Assembly (NCBI GenBank): GCA_944350345.1
Contig: CALVOP010000010.1
Coordinates: 1-33,130, forward strand
Source of the DNA: an uncultured Bacilli bacterium
GTDB taxonomy: Bacteria > Bacillota_I > Bacilli_A > RF39 > UBA660
Direction: 5' to 3'
DNA: 33,130 bases
Shown here: positions 1 through 7,048 of the stretch, piece after piece
Numbering within the stretch: the first letter of the stretch is position 1
Layout of the letters: each line of letters starts with the position of its first letter
The notes under the pieces: generated by a model
What the model was told of the DNA's origin: nothing
The model's input: only the letters and a program-made list of their open reading frames with translations
Database searches by the model: none
Program-made: the position numbers and the translations under genes

Positions 1-43
1 TAATTAATACAATTCCCCACAACATATTTTTCATCGTATTCAT
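1..43 (-). CDS. Start of an unidentified membrane or secreted protein (cut by window edge)
   Basis: On the minus strand an ATG at 43-41 follows an AAGGAG ribosome binding site, and the frame stays open to the window edge. Only about 14 residues are visible, beginning MNTMKNMLWGIVLI, with a hydrophobic tail that suggests a signal peptide or membrane anchor. A TATAAT -10 box lies at 63-68; no good -35 is visible. The product cannot be identified from this fragment. Confidence 0.5.
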   Translation of the reverse strand, partial: MNTMKNMLWGIVLI

Positions 44-99
44 AAACACTCTCCTTAACTAAATTATATCACACAATCAGTAAAAATTAAGTGTTTTTA

Positions 100-133
100 T
101 AAACAAAAGAAAACTCCATCTAACGATGAAGTT
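100..133 (-). terminator. Intrinsic terminator of the hypothetical gene at 168-668
   Basis: Read on the minus strand, nine bases (AACTTCATC) pair with GATGGAGTT across a GTTA loop, with one G-U pair, followed by a T-rich tract. It lies about 35 bases after the stop of the upstream gene. Confidence 0.7.
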
Positions 134-167
134 ATTCTATATTTTAAAACCAAAATCATTTATTTTA

Positions 168-668
168 TTAGCTAGTTATTTTTATATTAGTTACAAATTC
201 TTTTGTTTCTCTATAATAAAACAATAAATCATTCTTTGCTAAGTTATATATTTCGCTAGAATATTCATTATCACCAAACATGTCATTTAAATAAAGCTCT
301 GTTAACTCATCAAATAAAAGACTACTATTTAAATCAAAGGATTCCATTAATATGAAATTTTTTGCATTTTCACAATATTTTTTTATAAAAGGAATTAATG
401 GTTTCATTTCAAGTGTAAGAATCTCATCTGCATTATCCAACGAACTTCTTATAAATTCATTAACTCTTTTCAATCCTATTTGAGAAGAAATAAAAAGCAA
501 AGAAATTCCTAAAACATATCCTGTATTTACAGCAATAAGATGATCATGACTAACATTTAAATTACCTTTTATCATCATTCCCTGATCTTGTAAAGTTATA
601 CTTAATACAAACATTACTCCACTTGCTTTATCAAAATCCATTTTTTCTCTTTTATCAAAAATACCCAT
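168..668 (-). CDS. Hypothetical protein, 166 aa
   Basis: I do not recognise this protein. I chose the ATG at 668 because AAGGGGTG lies just upstream at ribosome-binding distance; an in-frame GTG three codons earlier overlaps that site. The sequence starts MGIFDKREKMDFDKAS, has a moderately hydrophobic stretch near residues 45-65 (VNTGYVLGISLLFISS), and is otherwise helical and rich in Asp, Glu and Lys. It has no clear signal peptide. A TATAAT box lies about 60 bases upstream, and terminators flank the gene on both sides, so it is probably a single-gene transcript. It could be a small cytosolic or membrane-associated protein. Confidence 0.6.
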   Translation of the reverse strand: MGIFDKREKMDFDKASGVMFVLSITLQDQGMMIKGNLNVSHDHLIAVNTGYVLGISLLFISSQIGLKRVNEFIRSSLDNADEILTLEMKPLIPFIKKYCENAKNFILMESFDLNSSLLFDELTELYLNDMFGDNEYSSEIYNLAKNDLLFYYRETKEFVTNIKITS

Positions 669-737
669 AATAATCACACCCCTTAATAAATATTTAAAAA
701 ATCTTTATTCTTGTAAATAATGTAATTATATCATAAA

Positions 738-771
738 TTAAAAGAAAACTCCATCACTCGATAGAGTTTTT
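738..771 (-). terminator. Intrinsic terminator of the xerC-tdk-ppdK operon
   Basis: On the minus strand AAAACTCTATC pairs with GATGGAGTTTT (one U-G pair) around a GAGT loop, followed by CTTTT. It lies about 155 bases past the ppdK stop. Its stem resembles the terminator at 100-133. Confidence 0.65.
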
Positions 772-925
772 CAAACATTTTCTTCCAGAATAATTTATTA
801 CTCGCACCACATTTAAACGAAAACATTTACACACTTTCCACTGCATCAATAATATACTATATCTTGCTTAAACTCAAAGTATATCATTATTTGCAATGAT
901 TAAGTGAGACAAGTGCTAATATTAC

Positions 926-3559
926 CTAGTTGCTCCCTTTTTCACGAATCGCAGCTTGAGCAGCAGATAAGCGAGCAATAGGAACTCTAAATGGAGAACA
1001 AGAAACATATGTTAGCCCAATATTATGGCAAAATTCAACGCTTGATGGATCTCCACCATGTTCCCCACAAATACCTAGTTTAATATCAGGTCTAGTTTTC
1101 TTTCCATTTCTTGCAGCCATTTCAACTAGTTTTCCAACACCAATTTGATCTAGTTTTGCAAAAGGATCTTGTTCATATATTTTATTTTCATAATATGAAT
1201 TAAGGAATTTACCCGCATCATCTCTAGAAAAACCAAATGTCATTTGTGTCAAATCATTTGTTCCAAACGAGAAGAACTCTGCTTCTTTTGCAATCTCTTC
1301 AGCAGTTAAAGCAGCCCTTGGAATTTCAATCATAGTACCGATATGATATTCCATACTAGAGCCTTTTTCTTTCTTAACTTGCTCTGCAGTTTCAACAATA
1401 ATATCTTTAACAAACTTTAACTCTTTAACCTCTCCAACCAAAGGAACCATAATTTCAGGAACAATATCAAATCCTTCTTCATCCTTAACTTCTATTGCAG
1501 CTTCCATTAAAGCACGAGTTTGCATTTTAGCAATTTCTGGATAAGTTACTGCAAGACGGCAACCCCTATGACCCATCATAGGATTAAATTCGTGAAGTTC
1601 AGCACATTTAGCTTTTAAACGTTCAACTGTAACACCCATATCTTTAGCAAGTGCAATGATGTCCTTTTCTTCAGTAGGTAAAAATTCATGCAAAGGTGGA
1701 TCTAAATAACGAACAGTCATTGGCAAACCTTTTAATTCCTTATACATTGCCTTAAAATCACCTTTTTGGAATGGAATTAAAGCATCCAAAGCCTTTACTC
1801 TTTCTTCAACCGTTTCAGATAAAATCATTTTTCTAATTGCAGGTATTCTCTCTTCATCAAAGAACATATGTTCAGTACGACATAAGCCAATACCTTCTGC
1901 TCCCAATTCAATTGCTTTTCTTGTATCTGTTGGATTATCAGCATTTGTTCTTACGCCTAACCTTCTATACTTATCAGCCCAGTTCATAACACGTTCAAAT
2001 TCACCTGCAATAGTAGCATCGACAGTTTTAATTTCGCCATCATAAATATTACCAGTTGAACCATCTATAGAAATAACATCACCTTCATGGAACGTTTTCC
2101 CAGCCAACTTAAACTCCTTATTAACTTCGTCCATTTGAATGTCGCCACATCCAGATACACAACAAGTACCCATACCACGAGCAACAACAGCAGCGTGGCT
2201 TGTCATACCACCACGAACTGTCAATATACCTTGAGCAGCCTTCATACCAGTAATATCTTCTGGAGAAGTTTCAAGTCTCACTAAAATAACTTTTTCGCCT
2301 TTTCCACCAACACCTTGTTTTGCAGCATCTTCAGCAGTAAAAACAACTTTACCACAAGCAGCCCCCGGTGATGCACCTAATCCTTTACCTAAAACGTTAG
2401 CTTCTTTCAAAGCTTTAGCGTCAAATTGTGGATGCAATAAAGTATCCAAATTACGAGGATCTATCATTAAAACTGCTTCTTCCTCAGTACGCATACCTTC
2501 ATCTACTAAATCACAAGCAATTTTTAAAGCTGCTTGAGCTGTTCTCTTACCATTTCTAGTTTGTAACATATATAGTTTACCATGTTCAACAGTAAACTCC
2601 ATATCTTGCATATCTCTATAATGTTCTTCTAAAGTTTTACATACTTTCTTAAATTCTTCAAATGCTTCAGGAAATTTTTCTTCCATTTCACTAATATGCA
2701 TTGGAGTACGAACTCCTGCTACAACATCCTCACCTTGAGCGTTTGTCAAAAACTCACCGAATAAACCTTTTTCACCAGTAGCTGGGTCACGTGTAAATGC
2801 AACACCTGTACCGCAGTCATCGCCCATATTACCAAAAGCCATTGATTGAACATTAACAGCTGTTCCCCAAGAATAAGGAATATCATTATCTCTTCTATAC
2901 ACATTAGCACGTGGATTGTCCCAAGAACGGAACACTGCCTTAACAGCACCCATCAATTGTTCTTTAGGATCATTTGGGAAATCTTCACCAATTTTTGACT
3001 TATATTCAGCTTTAAACTCTCTAGCTAACTCTTTTAAATCATCGGCATCTAACTCAACGTCTAATTTTACACCTTTTTTATCTTTCATCTTATCTATTAA
3101 TTCTTCAAAGTATTTCTTACCAACTTCCATAACTACATCAGAATACATTTGAATAAATCTTCTATAACAATCCCAAGCCCATCTAGGATTACCAGACTTT
3201 TCTGCCAAAGCATTTACAACTTCTTCATTTAACCCTAAATTAAGTATTGTATCCATCATTCCTGGCATAGAAGCCCTAGCGCCTGATCTAACAGAAACCA
3301 ATAATGGATTTTCCTTATCACCAAATTTCTTCCCAGTGATTTCTTCCATTTTTATTATGTACTCATTTATTTGACCCTGAATTTCTTCATTAATCTTACG
3401 ACCATCTTCATAATATTGAGTACACGCCTCAGTTGTAATTGTAAAGCCTTGTGGTACTGGCAAACCAATATTAGTCATCTCAGCCAAATTAGCCCCTTTA
3501 CCACCAAGAAGGTTTCTCATATCTGCATTACCTTCACTAAACATGTAAACATATTTCAT
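926..3559 (-). CDS. ppdK: Pyruvate, phosphate dikinase
   Basis: PPDK interconverts pyruvate, ATP and phosphate with PEP, AMP and pyrophosphate in the cytosol; in fermenters it often serves PPi-linked glycolysis. The 877-residue length is normal for the family. The N-terminal nucleotide-binding domain opens with LLGGKGANLAEM and carries SVRSGARASMPGMMDT. The central swivelling domain has the phospho-histidine motif GGMTSHAAVVARGMG. The C-terminal barrel has GLCRTEHMFF, MMGHRGCRL and FGTNDLTQMTFG, and the late Cys motif GICGEHGG. I start at the ATG at 3559 because GGAGGAGAGA precedes it; an in-frame start eight codons earlier has no such site and lies inside tdk. The start sits one base after the tdk stop, which suggests translational coupling. 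Confidence 0.97.
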   Translation of the reverse strand: MKYVYMFSEGNADMRNLLGGKGANLAEMTNIGLPVPQGFTITTEACTQYYEDGRKINEEIQGQINEYIIKMEEITGKKFGDKENPLLVSVRSGARASMPGMMDTILNLGLNEEVVNALAEKSGNPRWAWDCYRRFIQMYSDVVMEVGKKYFEELIDKMKDKKGVKLDVELDADDLKELAREFKAEYKSKIGEDFPNDPKEQLMGAVKAVFRSWDNPRANVYRRDNDIPYSWGTAVNVQSMAFGNMGDDCGTGVAFTRDPATGEKGLFGEFLTNAQGEDVVAGVRTPMHISEMEEKFPEAFEEFKKVCKTLEEHYRDMQDMEFTVEHGKLYMLQTRNGKRTAQAALKIACDLVDEGMRTEEEAVLMIDPRNLDTLLHPQFDAKALKEANVLGKGLGASPGAACGKVVFTAEDAAKQGVGGKGEKVILVRLETSPEDITGMKAAQGILTVRGGMTSHAAVVARGMGTCCVSGCGDIQMDEVNKEFKLAGKTFHEGDVISIDGSTGNIYDGEIKTVDATIAGEFERVMNWADKYRRLGVRTNADNPTDTRKAIELGAEGIGLCRTEHMFFDEERIPAIRKMILSETVEERVKALDALIPFQKGDFKAMYKELKGLPMTVRYLDPPLHEFLPTEEKDIIALAKDMGVTVERLKAKCAELHEFNPMMGHRGCRLAVTYPEIAKMQTRALMEAAIEVKDEEGFDIVPEIMVPLVGEVKELKFVKDIIVETAEQVKKEKGSSMEYHIGTMIEIPRAALTAEEIAKEAEFFSFGTNDLTQMTFGFSRDDAGKFLNSYYENKIYEQDPFAKLDQIGVGKLVEMAARNGKKTRPDIKLGICGEHGGDPSSVEFCHNIGLTYVSCSPFRVPIARLSAAQAAIREKGSN

Positions 3560-3560
3560 A

Positions 3561-4172
3561 TTATCTCTCCTCCATATCTTCACTATTTACATTAATTTTA
3601 AGAACCTTTTCTAAATAACATTTCCCACATAAACTCTCATATTGTACTTCATCTACACCATCTATTGCAACCTGGCTACCCGTACTCACAAACTCACCAT
3701 TAATAATTCTTCCGTTAAATTTAGCACGTTTGCCACATCTACATATTGTATAAAGTTCCTCAATAACATCAGCAATTTCAAATAGCCTTAAACTTCCAGG
3801 AAACCCTTCAGTCTTAAAATCACTTCTAAGTCCATAACAAATAACGGGTATATTATACTTCTTAGTAAATAAAAACAATTCATCTACATGTTCTTTATTC
3901 AGAAATTGTGCCTCATCTACTAGAACACATGATGCTTTATTATCATAACAACTTTTCAAATAAGACTTAATATTATCATCATCTTTAATGAGATAATCAA
4001 CTTTTCTAGATAAGCCAATTCTTGAAACGATAGCATCACTTCCCTTTTTATCAACAAAAGGTTTAACGATTACCACATTCATACCTCTTTCTTCATAATT
4101 ATTAGCAACCTGTAACAAAAGAGTTGTCTTACCACAGTTCATCGCACCATATCTAAAATATAGTTTACTCAT
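3561..4172 (-). CDS. tdk: Thymidine kinase (type II, zinc-binding)
   Basis: Phosphorylates thymidine with ATP in the dTTP salvage pathway. The 203-residue protein begins MSKLYFRYGAMNCGKTTLLL, containing the P-loop. LVDEAQFL supplies the Walker B acid, and paired cysteines CRCGK and CGKC form the expected structural zinc site. The start at 4172 is preceded by GAGGAGGAAA and overlaps the recombinase stop by 8 bases; a longer upstream reading frame exists but lies inside xerC/D. The gene is second in a tight operon, with ppdK beginning one base after its stop. Confidence 0.93.
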   Translation of the reverse strand: MSKLYFRYGAMNCGKTTLLLQVANNYEERGMNVVIVKPFVDKKGSDAIVSRIGLSRKVDYLIKDDDNIKSYLKSCYDNKASCVLVDEAQFLNKEHVDELFLFTKKYNIPVICYGLRSDFKTEGFPGSLRLFEIADVIEELYTICRCGKRAKFNGRIINGEFVSTGSQVAIDGVDEVQYESLCGKCYLEKVLKINVNSEDMEER

Positions 4173-5049
4173 CACTTTCCTCCTCGCTTCTCGGATGACT
4201 ATGCAAATAAACATTTCTAAGCATTTCATCGGTAACATGCGTATAAATTTCAGTACTACTTAAATTTTCATGTCCAAGCAAAAATTGTACGCTTTTTAGG
4301 TCAATTCCCTGTGTTAATAAATGTGTTGCAAAAGTATGTCTAAGAGTATGAGGATGAACATTCATTTTTACACTAGTTCTTTTAATCACTGTATCAATTA
4401 TACTTCTAATAGACCTATCACTAATTCTACCACCATACTTATTTAAGAACAAGAAATCACTACTATTTTTTACAATTAATTTACGCCTTAATCCATTAAT
4501 ATATTTATTTAATGCTTCTTCACAATATTCACCATAAAAAACAAAACGTTCTTTATTACCTTTACCATGAATTCTAATCATTTTTTCATTAAAATCAATA
4601 TCACTAAGTTTAATATTAACTAGTTCACTAACACGAACGCCAGTTGCATAAAGCATTTCAATAATAAGTCTATTTCTTTCACCATATTCGCCTTCGCCAC
4701 TAGCAATAATAAGTTCTTCTAAATCACTATAATTCAAAAAAGTAGGAAGACCTTTTTTCTTTTTAGGAAGTTTAAACTTAACCATTAAATTATCACAATT
4801 ACTATTTTTACTTAAATACTTAAAATAACTTTTTAAAGAACTAATTTTTCTAGCAATAGTACTATTACTTTTATTATACAAATACTTATAATATTTTTTT
4901 ACATCTTCTTCAGTTGCATCATAAACATCATTAAGTTTAGTAACACACAAAAACTCTTCTAAATCTTCCCTATAACTTTTAATAGTAAGTTTAGAATAAT
5001 TTCTTTCATTTTCCAAATAATTTAAAAAATCTTTATAACCTACACTCAT
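4165..5049 (-). CDS. Tyrosine recombinase, XerC/XerD type
   Basis: A 294-residue site-specific recombinase of the size used for chromosome dimer resolution. The N-terminal SAM-like DNA-binding domain covers about residues 1-95. The catalytic domain shows GVRVSEL (catalytic Arg), HPHTLRHTFATHLL (HxxR) and LLGHENLSSTEIYTHV (His and nucleophile Tyr). Nothing mobile lies directly beside it and it shares an operon with tdk and ppdK, so a housekeeping Xer role is more likely than an integrase; I cannot tell XerC from XerD. A promoter sits so close (-10 at 5056-5061) that the mRNA would have almost no leader, and no Shine-Dalgarno site is visible before the ATG. Confidence 0.9.
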   Translation of the reverse strand: MSVGYKDFLNYLENERNYSKLTIKSYREDLEEFLCVTKLNDVYDATEEDVKKYYKYLYNKSNSTIARKISSLKSYFKYLSKNSNCDNLMVKFKLPKKKKGLPTFLNYSDLEELIIASGEGEYGERNRLIIEMLYATGVRVSELVNIKLSDIDFNEKMIRIHGKGNKERFVFYGEYCEEALNKYINGLRRKLIVKNSSDFLFLNKYGGRISDRSIRSIIDTVIKRTSVKMNVHPHTLRHTFATHLLTQGIDLKSVQFLLGHENLSSTEIYTHVTDEMLRNVYLHSHPRSEEESDE

Positions 5050-5055
5050 AAAATA

Positions 5056-5084
5056 ATTATTTCACAATTAGTAATTGAATTCAA
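5056..5084 (-). promoter_or_regulatory. Promoter for the xer-tdk-ppdK operon
   Basis: On the minus strand TTGAAT (5079-5084) is followed after 17 bases by AATAAT (5056-5061). The predicted transcription start is at or next to the ATG at 5049, so the transcript may be leaderless. Confidence 0.55.
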
Positions 5085-5114
5085 CATAAAAACACAACCA
5101 AAAGTTGTGTTTTA
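5085..5114 (-). terminator. Hairpin terminator downstream of the first variable surface gene
   Basis: Perfect ten-base inverted repeat AAAACACAAC / GTTGTGTTTT with a short A/T loop, at 5089-5098 and 5105-5114. Almost the same hairpin and flank (ATCATTTAACAAA) recurs at 30661-30685 after the second variable gene. It overlaps the xer promoter region. Confidence 0.75.
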
Positions 5115-5128
5115 TCATTTAACAAATT

Positions 5129-6676
5129 TTAATTCACCGCACTTGAGCACGCACTTGGTAATTCTACTGTATATGGATCACTTGCCGTTCCACTTCCTCC
5201 AGAGGCGAGAACACAAGATTTCAGAGAAATTACGGGACGCACGCCGCGCTTGTAGTCGACGACATTGTTGACCAAGCGGCCAGAGCTAGAAGACCCGCCC
5301 ACGATGAACACGTAAGCGTAGCCGTAGCTGCTATCCCAGATGCTCGGACTCATTGTCCACCACCACGATGCTCCACTTGATGCGTTCTGGGCTATATAAT
5401 AGTTTGAGTTATTTGTTGCCCATAATCCTCCTGCATAACTTATTTCATCTGCTGTGATCATTCCTATTGGATATGTTAATTTACCATTTCCTGTACTTGT
5501 ACTTGCTGTAAACCTATCATTTACATTACTACATGTGAACGTTGGTGTTTTATTTGTTTCTAGTCTTTCTCTTGCAGCATAGTGGAATGTGCTTCCTGTT
5601 GCACTCCAACTTCCACTTCCTACCGTTCTATCATTACAGTATATTGCTGTCTTACTTATATATCCTGAGTAGCTATTCAAGTTACTACTGTACCAGTTAT
5701 CTATTGTTGTTTTTATTGGACTATTTGTTCCCGTTCCATATTGCTGACTTGCTGTATACATATACCCTACATATGCACTATTTTTCGGGCTTGAGTTATA
5801 TGCTTGGCTTGTACTTATAAATGCCGCTGTATCACTTGCACTCGTTCCTGCATATATCAAACGCACACTATTATCTTCGTTTATTCTCACTATTCTCCAG
5901 TAATATCCTGCAAATTCTACATAATTGTTTGTAACAGCTCCTGCAAAATAATAAGTATCCTTTCCGTCTTGTCCACTTGCTTTATATATTGTGTTTCCAT
6001 TATTACTTTCAGTAAATATTGTGCTAAAGTCTGTCCTAGTTTCTACATTTGGGTTATCTTCTAGTATCTGTGCATACAAAGTTGGTTTGGGACATTCCCC
6101 ATTTACAGCAGAAACTTTAATATGAGCAGTTATTCCATTTCCACTATTATTTTGAAGCAAACTAGTTTGATCAACTGTATCACTATAACTTAACCATATT
6201 CTAAATTCATACGTAATAGAATCATCCACTCCCAAAGTATTATTACCAAGTAATGGAATTAAACCGGCACCTGTAACAGTACTAAAATCTTTAACACCAG
6301 TAATACTTACATTATTAGTTGCATCAAACAATTCATACTTAATCCACTGACTTTTAAACTTATCCTGAATAGTATCTAAACTCAAATCAATGCTATAGCA
6401 AGCATCCAAAGTACTTCTATCTTCATGTGAAATAGTAAAAACATTTTTATTTGCTGCAGTAGCCCTAACGTCATCATAAATTGGAGTAGCAAAATTAACA
6501 TTTATAACTTCACTATCTTGATATTTTACATCCAAAATACCCGTAGTAACATTAATAGGTTTTCCTGTCCCCTCCACCTGTGTACTAAACCAAGCATAAG
6601 TCAAATTCACAACGCTAACAATAAGTAAAAGTACACCAGTAATACTTAAAATAATTAGCCGTTTATTATTATCCAT
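5129..6676 (-). CDS. TasA/camelysin-type anchored surface protein with hypervariable C-terminal domain (putative DGR target)
   Basis: A 515-residue exported protein. Residues 8-28 form a hydrophobic signal or anchor followed by LTYAWFSTQVEGTG, the N-terminus typical of SipW-processed TasA/camelysin-like proteins; residues up to about 195 look like that beta-sandwich. From about residue 200 (LYAQILEDNPNV) a second domain begins, with NNYVEFAGYYWRIVRINED, YPIGMITADEISYAGG and WWWTMSP, and ends at GVRPVISLKSC. This arrangement resembles C-type-lectin/FGE-like DGR target domains; that fold is inferred. Residues 445-477 are hypervariable against the two copies in the gene at 30734-33130. An AAGGAG site precedes the ATG and a consensus promoter lies at 6704-6732. 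The variable segment is strikingly GC-rich within an AT-rich gene. Confidence 0.85.
   Translation of the reverse strand: MDNNKRLIILSITGVLLLIVSVVNLTYAWFSTQVEGTGKPINVTTGILDVKYQDSEVINVNFATPIYDDVRATAANKNVFTISHEDRSTLDACYSIDLSLDTIQDKFKSQWIKYELFDATNNVSITGVKDFSTVTGAGLIPLLGNNTLGVDDSITYEFRIWLSYSDTVDQTSLLQNNSGNGITAHIKVSAVNGECPKPTLYAQILEDNPNVETRTDFSTIFTESNNGNTIYKASGQDGKDTYYFAGAVTNNYVEFAGYYWRIVRINEDNSVRLIYAGTSASDTAAFISTSQAYNSSPKNSAYVGYMYTASQQYGTGTNSPIKTTIDNWYSSNLNSYSGYISKTAIYCNDRTVGSGSWSATGSTFHYAARERLETNKTPTFTCSNVNDRFTASTSTGNGKLTYPIGMITADEISYAGGLWATNNSNYYIAQNASSGASWWWTMSPSIWDSSYGYAYVFIVGGSSSSGRLVNNVVDYKRGVRPVISLKSCVLASGGSGTASDPYTVELPSACSSAVN
5132..6080 (-). repeat. Variable-domain copy 1 (dispersed long repeat)
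   Basis: DNA from the LYAQILEDNPNV motif to the C-terminal tail matches copies at 31968-32882 and 30737-31686. The match to 31968-32882 includes about 100 bases with no difference just upstream of the variable segment, which points to recent duplication or gene conversion. Confidence 0.85.
5246..5344 (-). other. Candidate DGR variable region VR1
   Basis: Thirty-three codons between the constant ATGAGTCCG and GGCGTGCGTCCC on the coding strand. Against the equal-length region at 30851-30949 there are 24 base differences, 23 of them at codon positions 1 or 2. Variable codons mostly end in C or T (AGC/CGC, ATC/GGC, TAC/AGC, GTC/TAC, CGC/TAC), as expected from AAC/AAT codons diversified at adenines. 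Confidence 0.82.
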
Positions 6677-6703
6677 AACTAAAACTCCTTATTTTCTAAA
6701 TTA

Positions 6704-6732
6704 ATTATACAAACAAAACATCAAAAGTTCAA
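6704..6732 (-). promoter_or_regulatory. Promoter of the TasA-like variable gene
   Basis: On the minus strand TTGAAC (6727-6732), a 17-base spacer and a perfect TATAAT (6704-6709), about 27 bases before the ATG. Confidence 0.75.
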
Positions 6733-6740
6733 CAATAAAA

Positions 6741-6774
6741 ATAAAAAAAGATAAATACGTTAGACATATTTATC
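6741..6774 (-). terminator. Terminator of the SpoVIF-like gene
   Basis: On the minus strand GATAAATA pairs with TATTTATC across a nine-base loop that contains the TAA stop codon, followed by a run of seven T. It separates this gene from the promoter of the surface-protein gene. Confidence 0.65.
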
Positions 6775-6999
6775 AATATCTTTAGGAACTTTATCATTAA
6801 CGACCATATCAATTATTTTTTGTTCCTTTTCTTCACTAACTTCTTTACCAGTCATTTCGCTTATATCTTTAATTACACTTCTTAAAACTTTTTCATCTTT
6901 AAAATTCCCATCTTGTAGTTTTCTTGCAAACTCAAGTATTGCATCTTTACTAACATTAGTTTTCTTTTCTATTCTATCAAATAAATCATCTTTACCCAT
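6760..6999 (-). CDS. SpoVIF-like small protein (stage VI sporulation protein F family)
   Basis: A 79-residue acidic/basic helical protein. The pattern of an N-terminal DLFDRIEKKTNVSKD, then DEKVLRSVIKDIS, then VSEEKEQKIIDMVVNDKVPKD resembles Bacillus SpoVIF as I remember it; there is no catalytic motif to confirm this. In Bacillus the protein helps late spore-coat assembly. The ATG follows an AGGTG site, 49 bases after der, and the stop codon lies within its own terminator hairpin. If the match is right, the organism or its ancestors sporulate. An unrelated small helical protein remains possible. Confidence 0.5.
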   Translation of the reverse strand: MGKDDLFDRIEKKTNVSKDAILEFARKLQDGNFKDEKVLRSVIKDISEMTGKEVSEEKEQKIIDMVVNDKVPKDIDKYV

Positions 7000-7048
7000 T
7001 CATATCACCTAAAATATTATATGAATAGTTTTATTATAGGTGAATTAC

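Noticed and set aside
5190-5200. CCTCCAGAGG near the variable-region flank as a DGR hairpin
   Set aside because: The stem is only four bases with a two-base loop; too short to support by eye.
5542-6064. Plus-strand frames opposite the variable proteins
   Set aside because: They have no ribosome binding sites, are rich in Tyr/Leu/Ser from the complementary codons, and recur at each domain copy as shadows.
5132-6077. Template repeat within the window
   Set aside because: All three related segments are in coding frame, GC-rich and mutated at the adenine positions; none is an adenine-rich non-coding copy.
7010-7045. Sporulation sigma-factor promoter before the SpoVIF-like gene
   Set aside because: CATATAAT and an ATA upstream partly fit a sigma-E promoter, but this AT-rich gap also forms an imperfect inverted repeat and such matches are common here.
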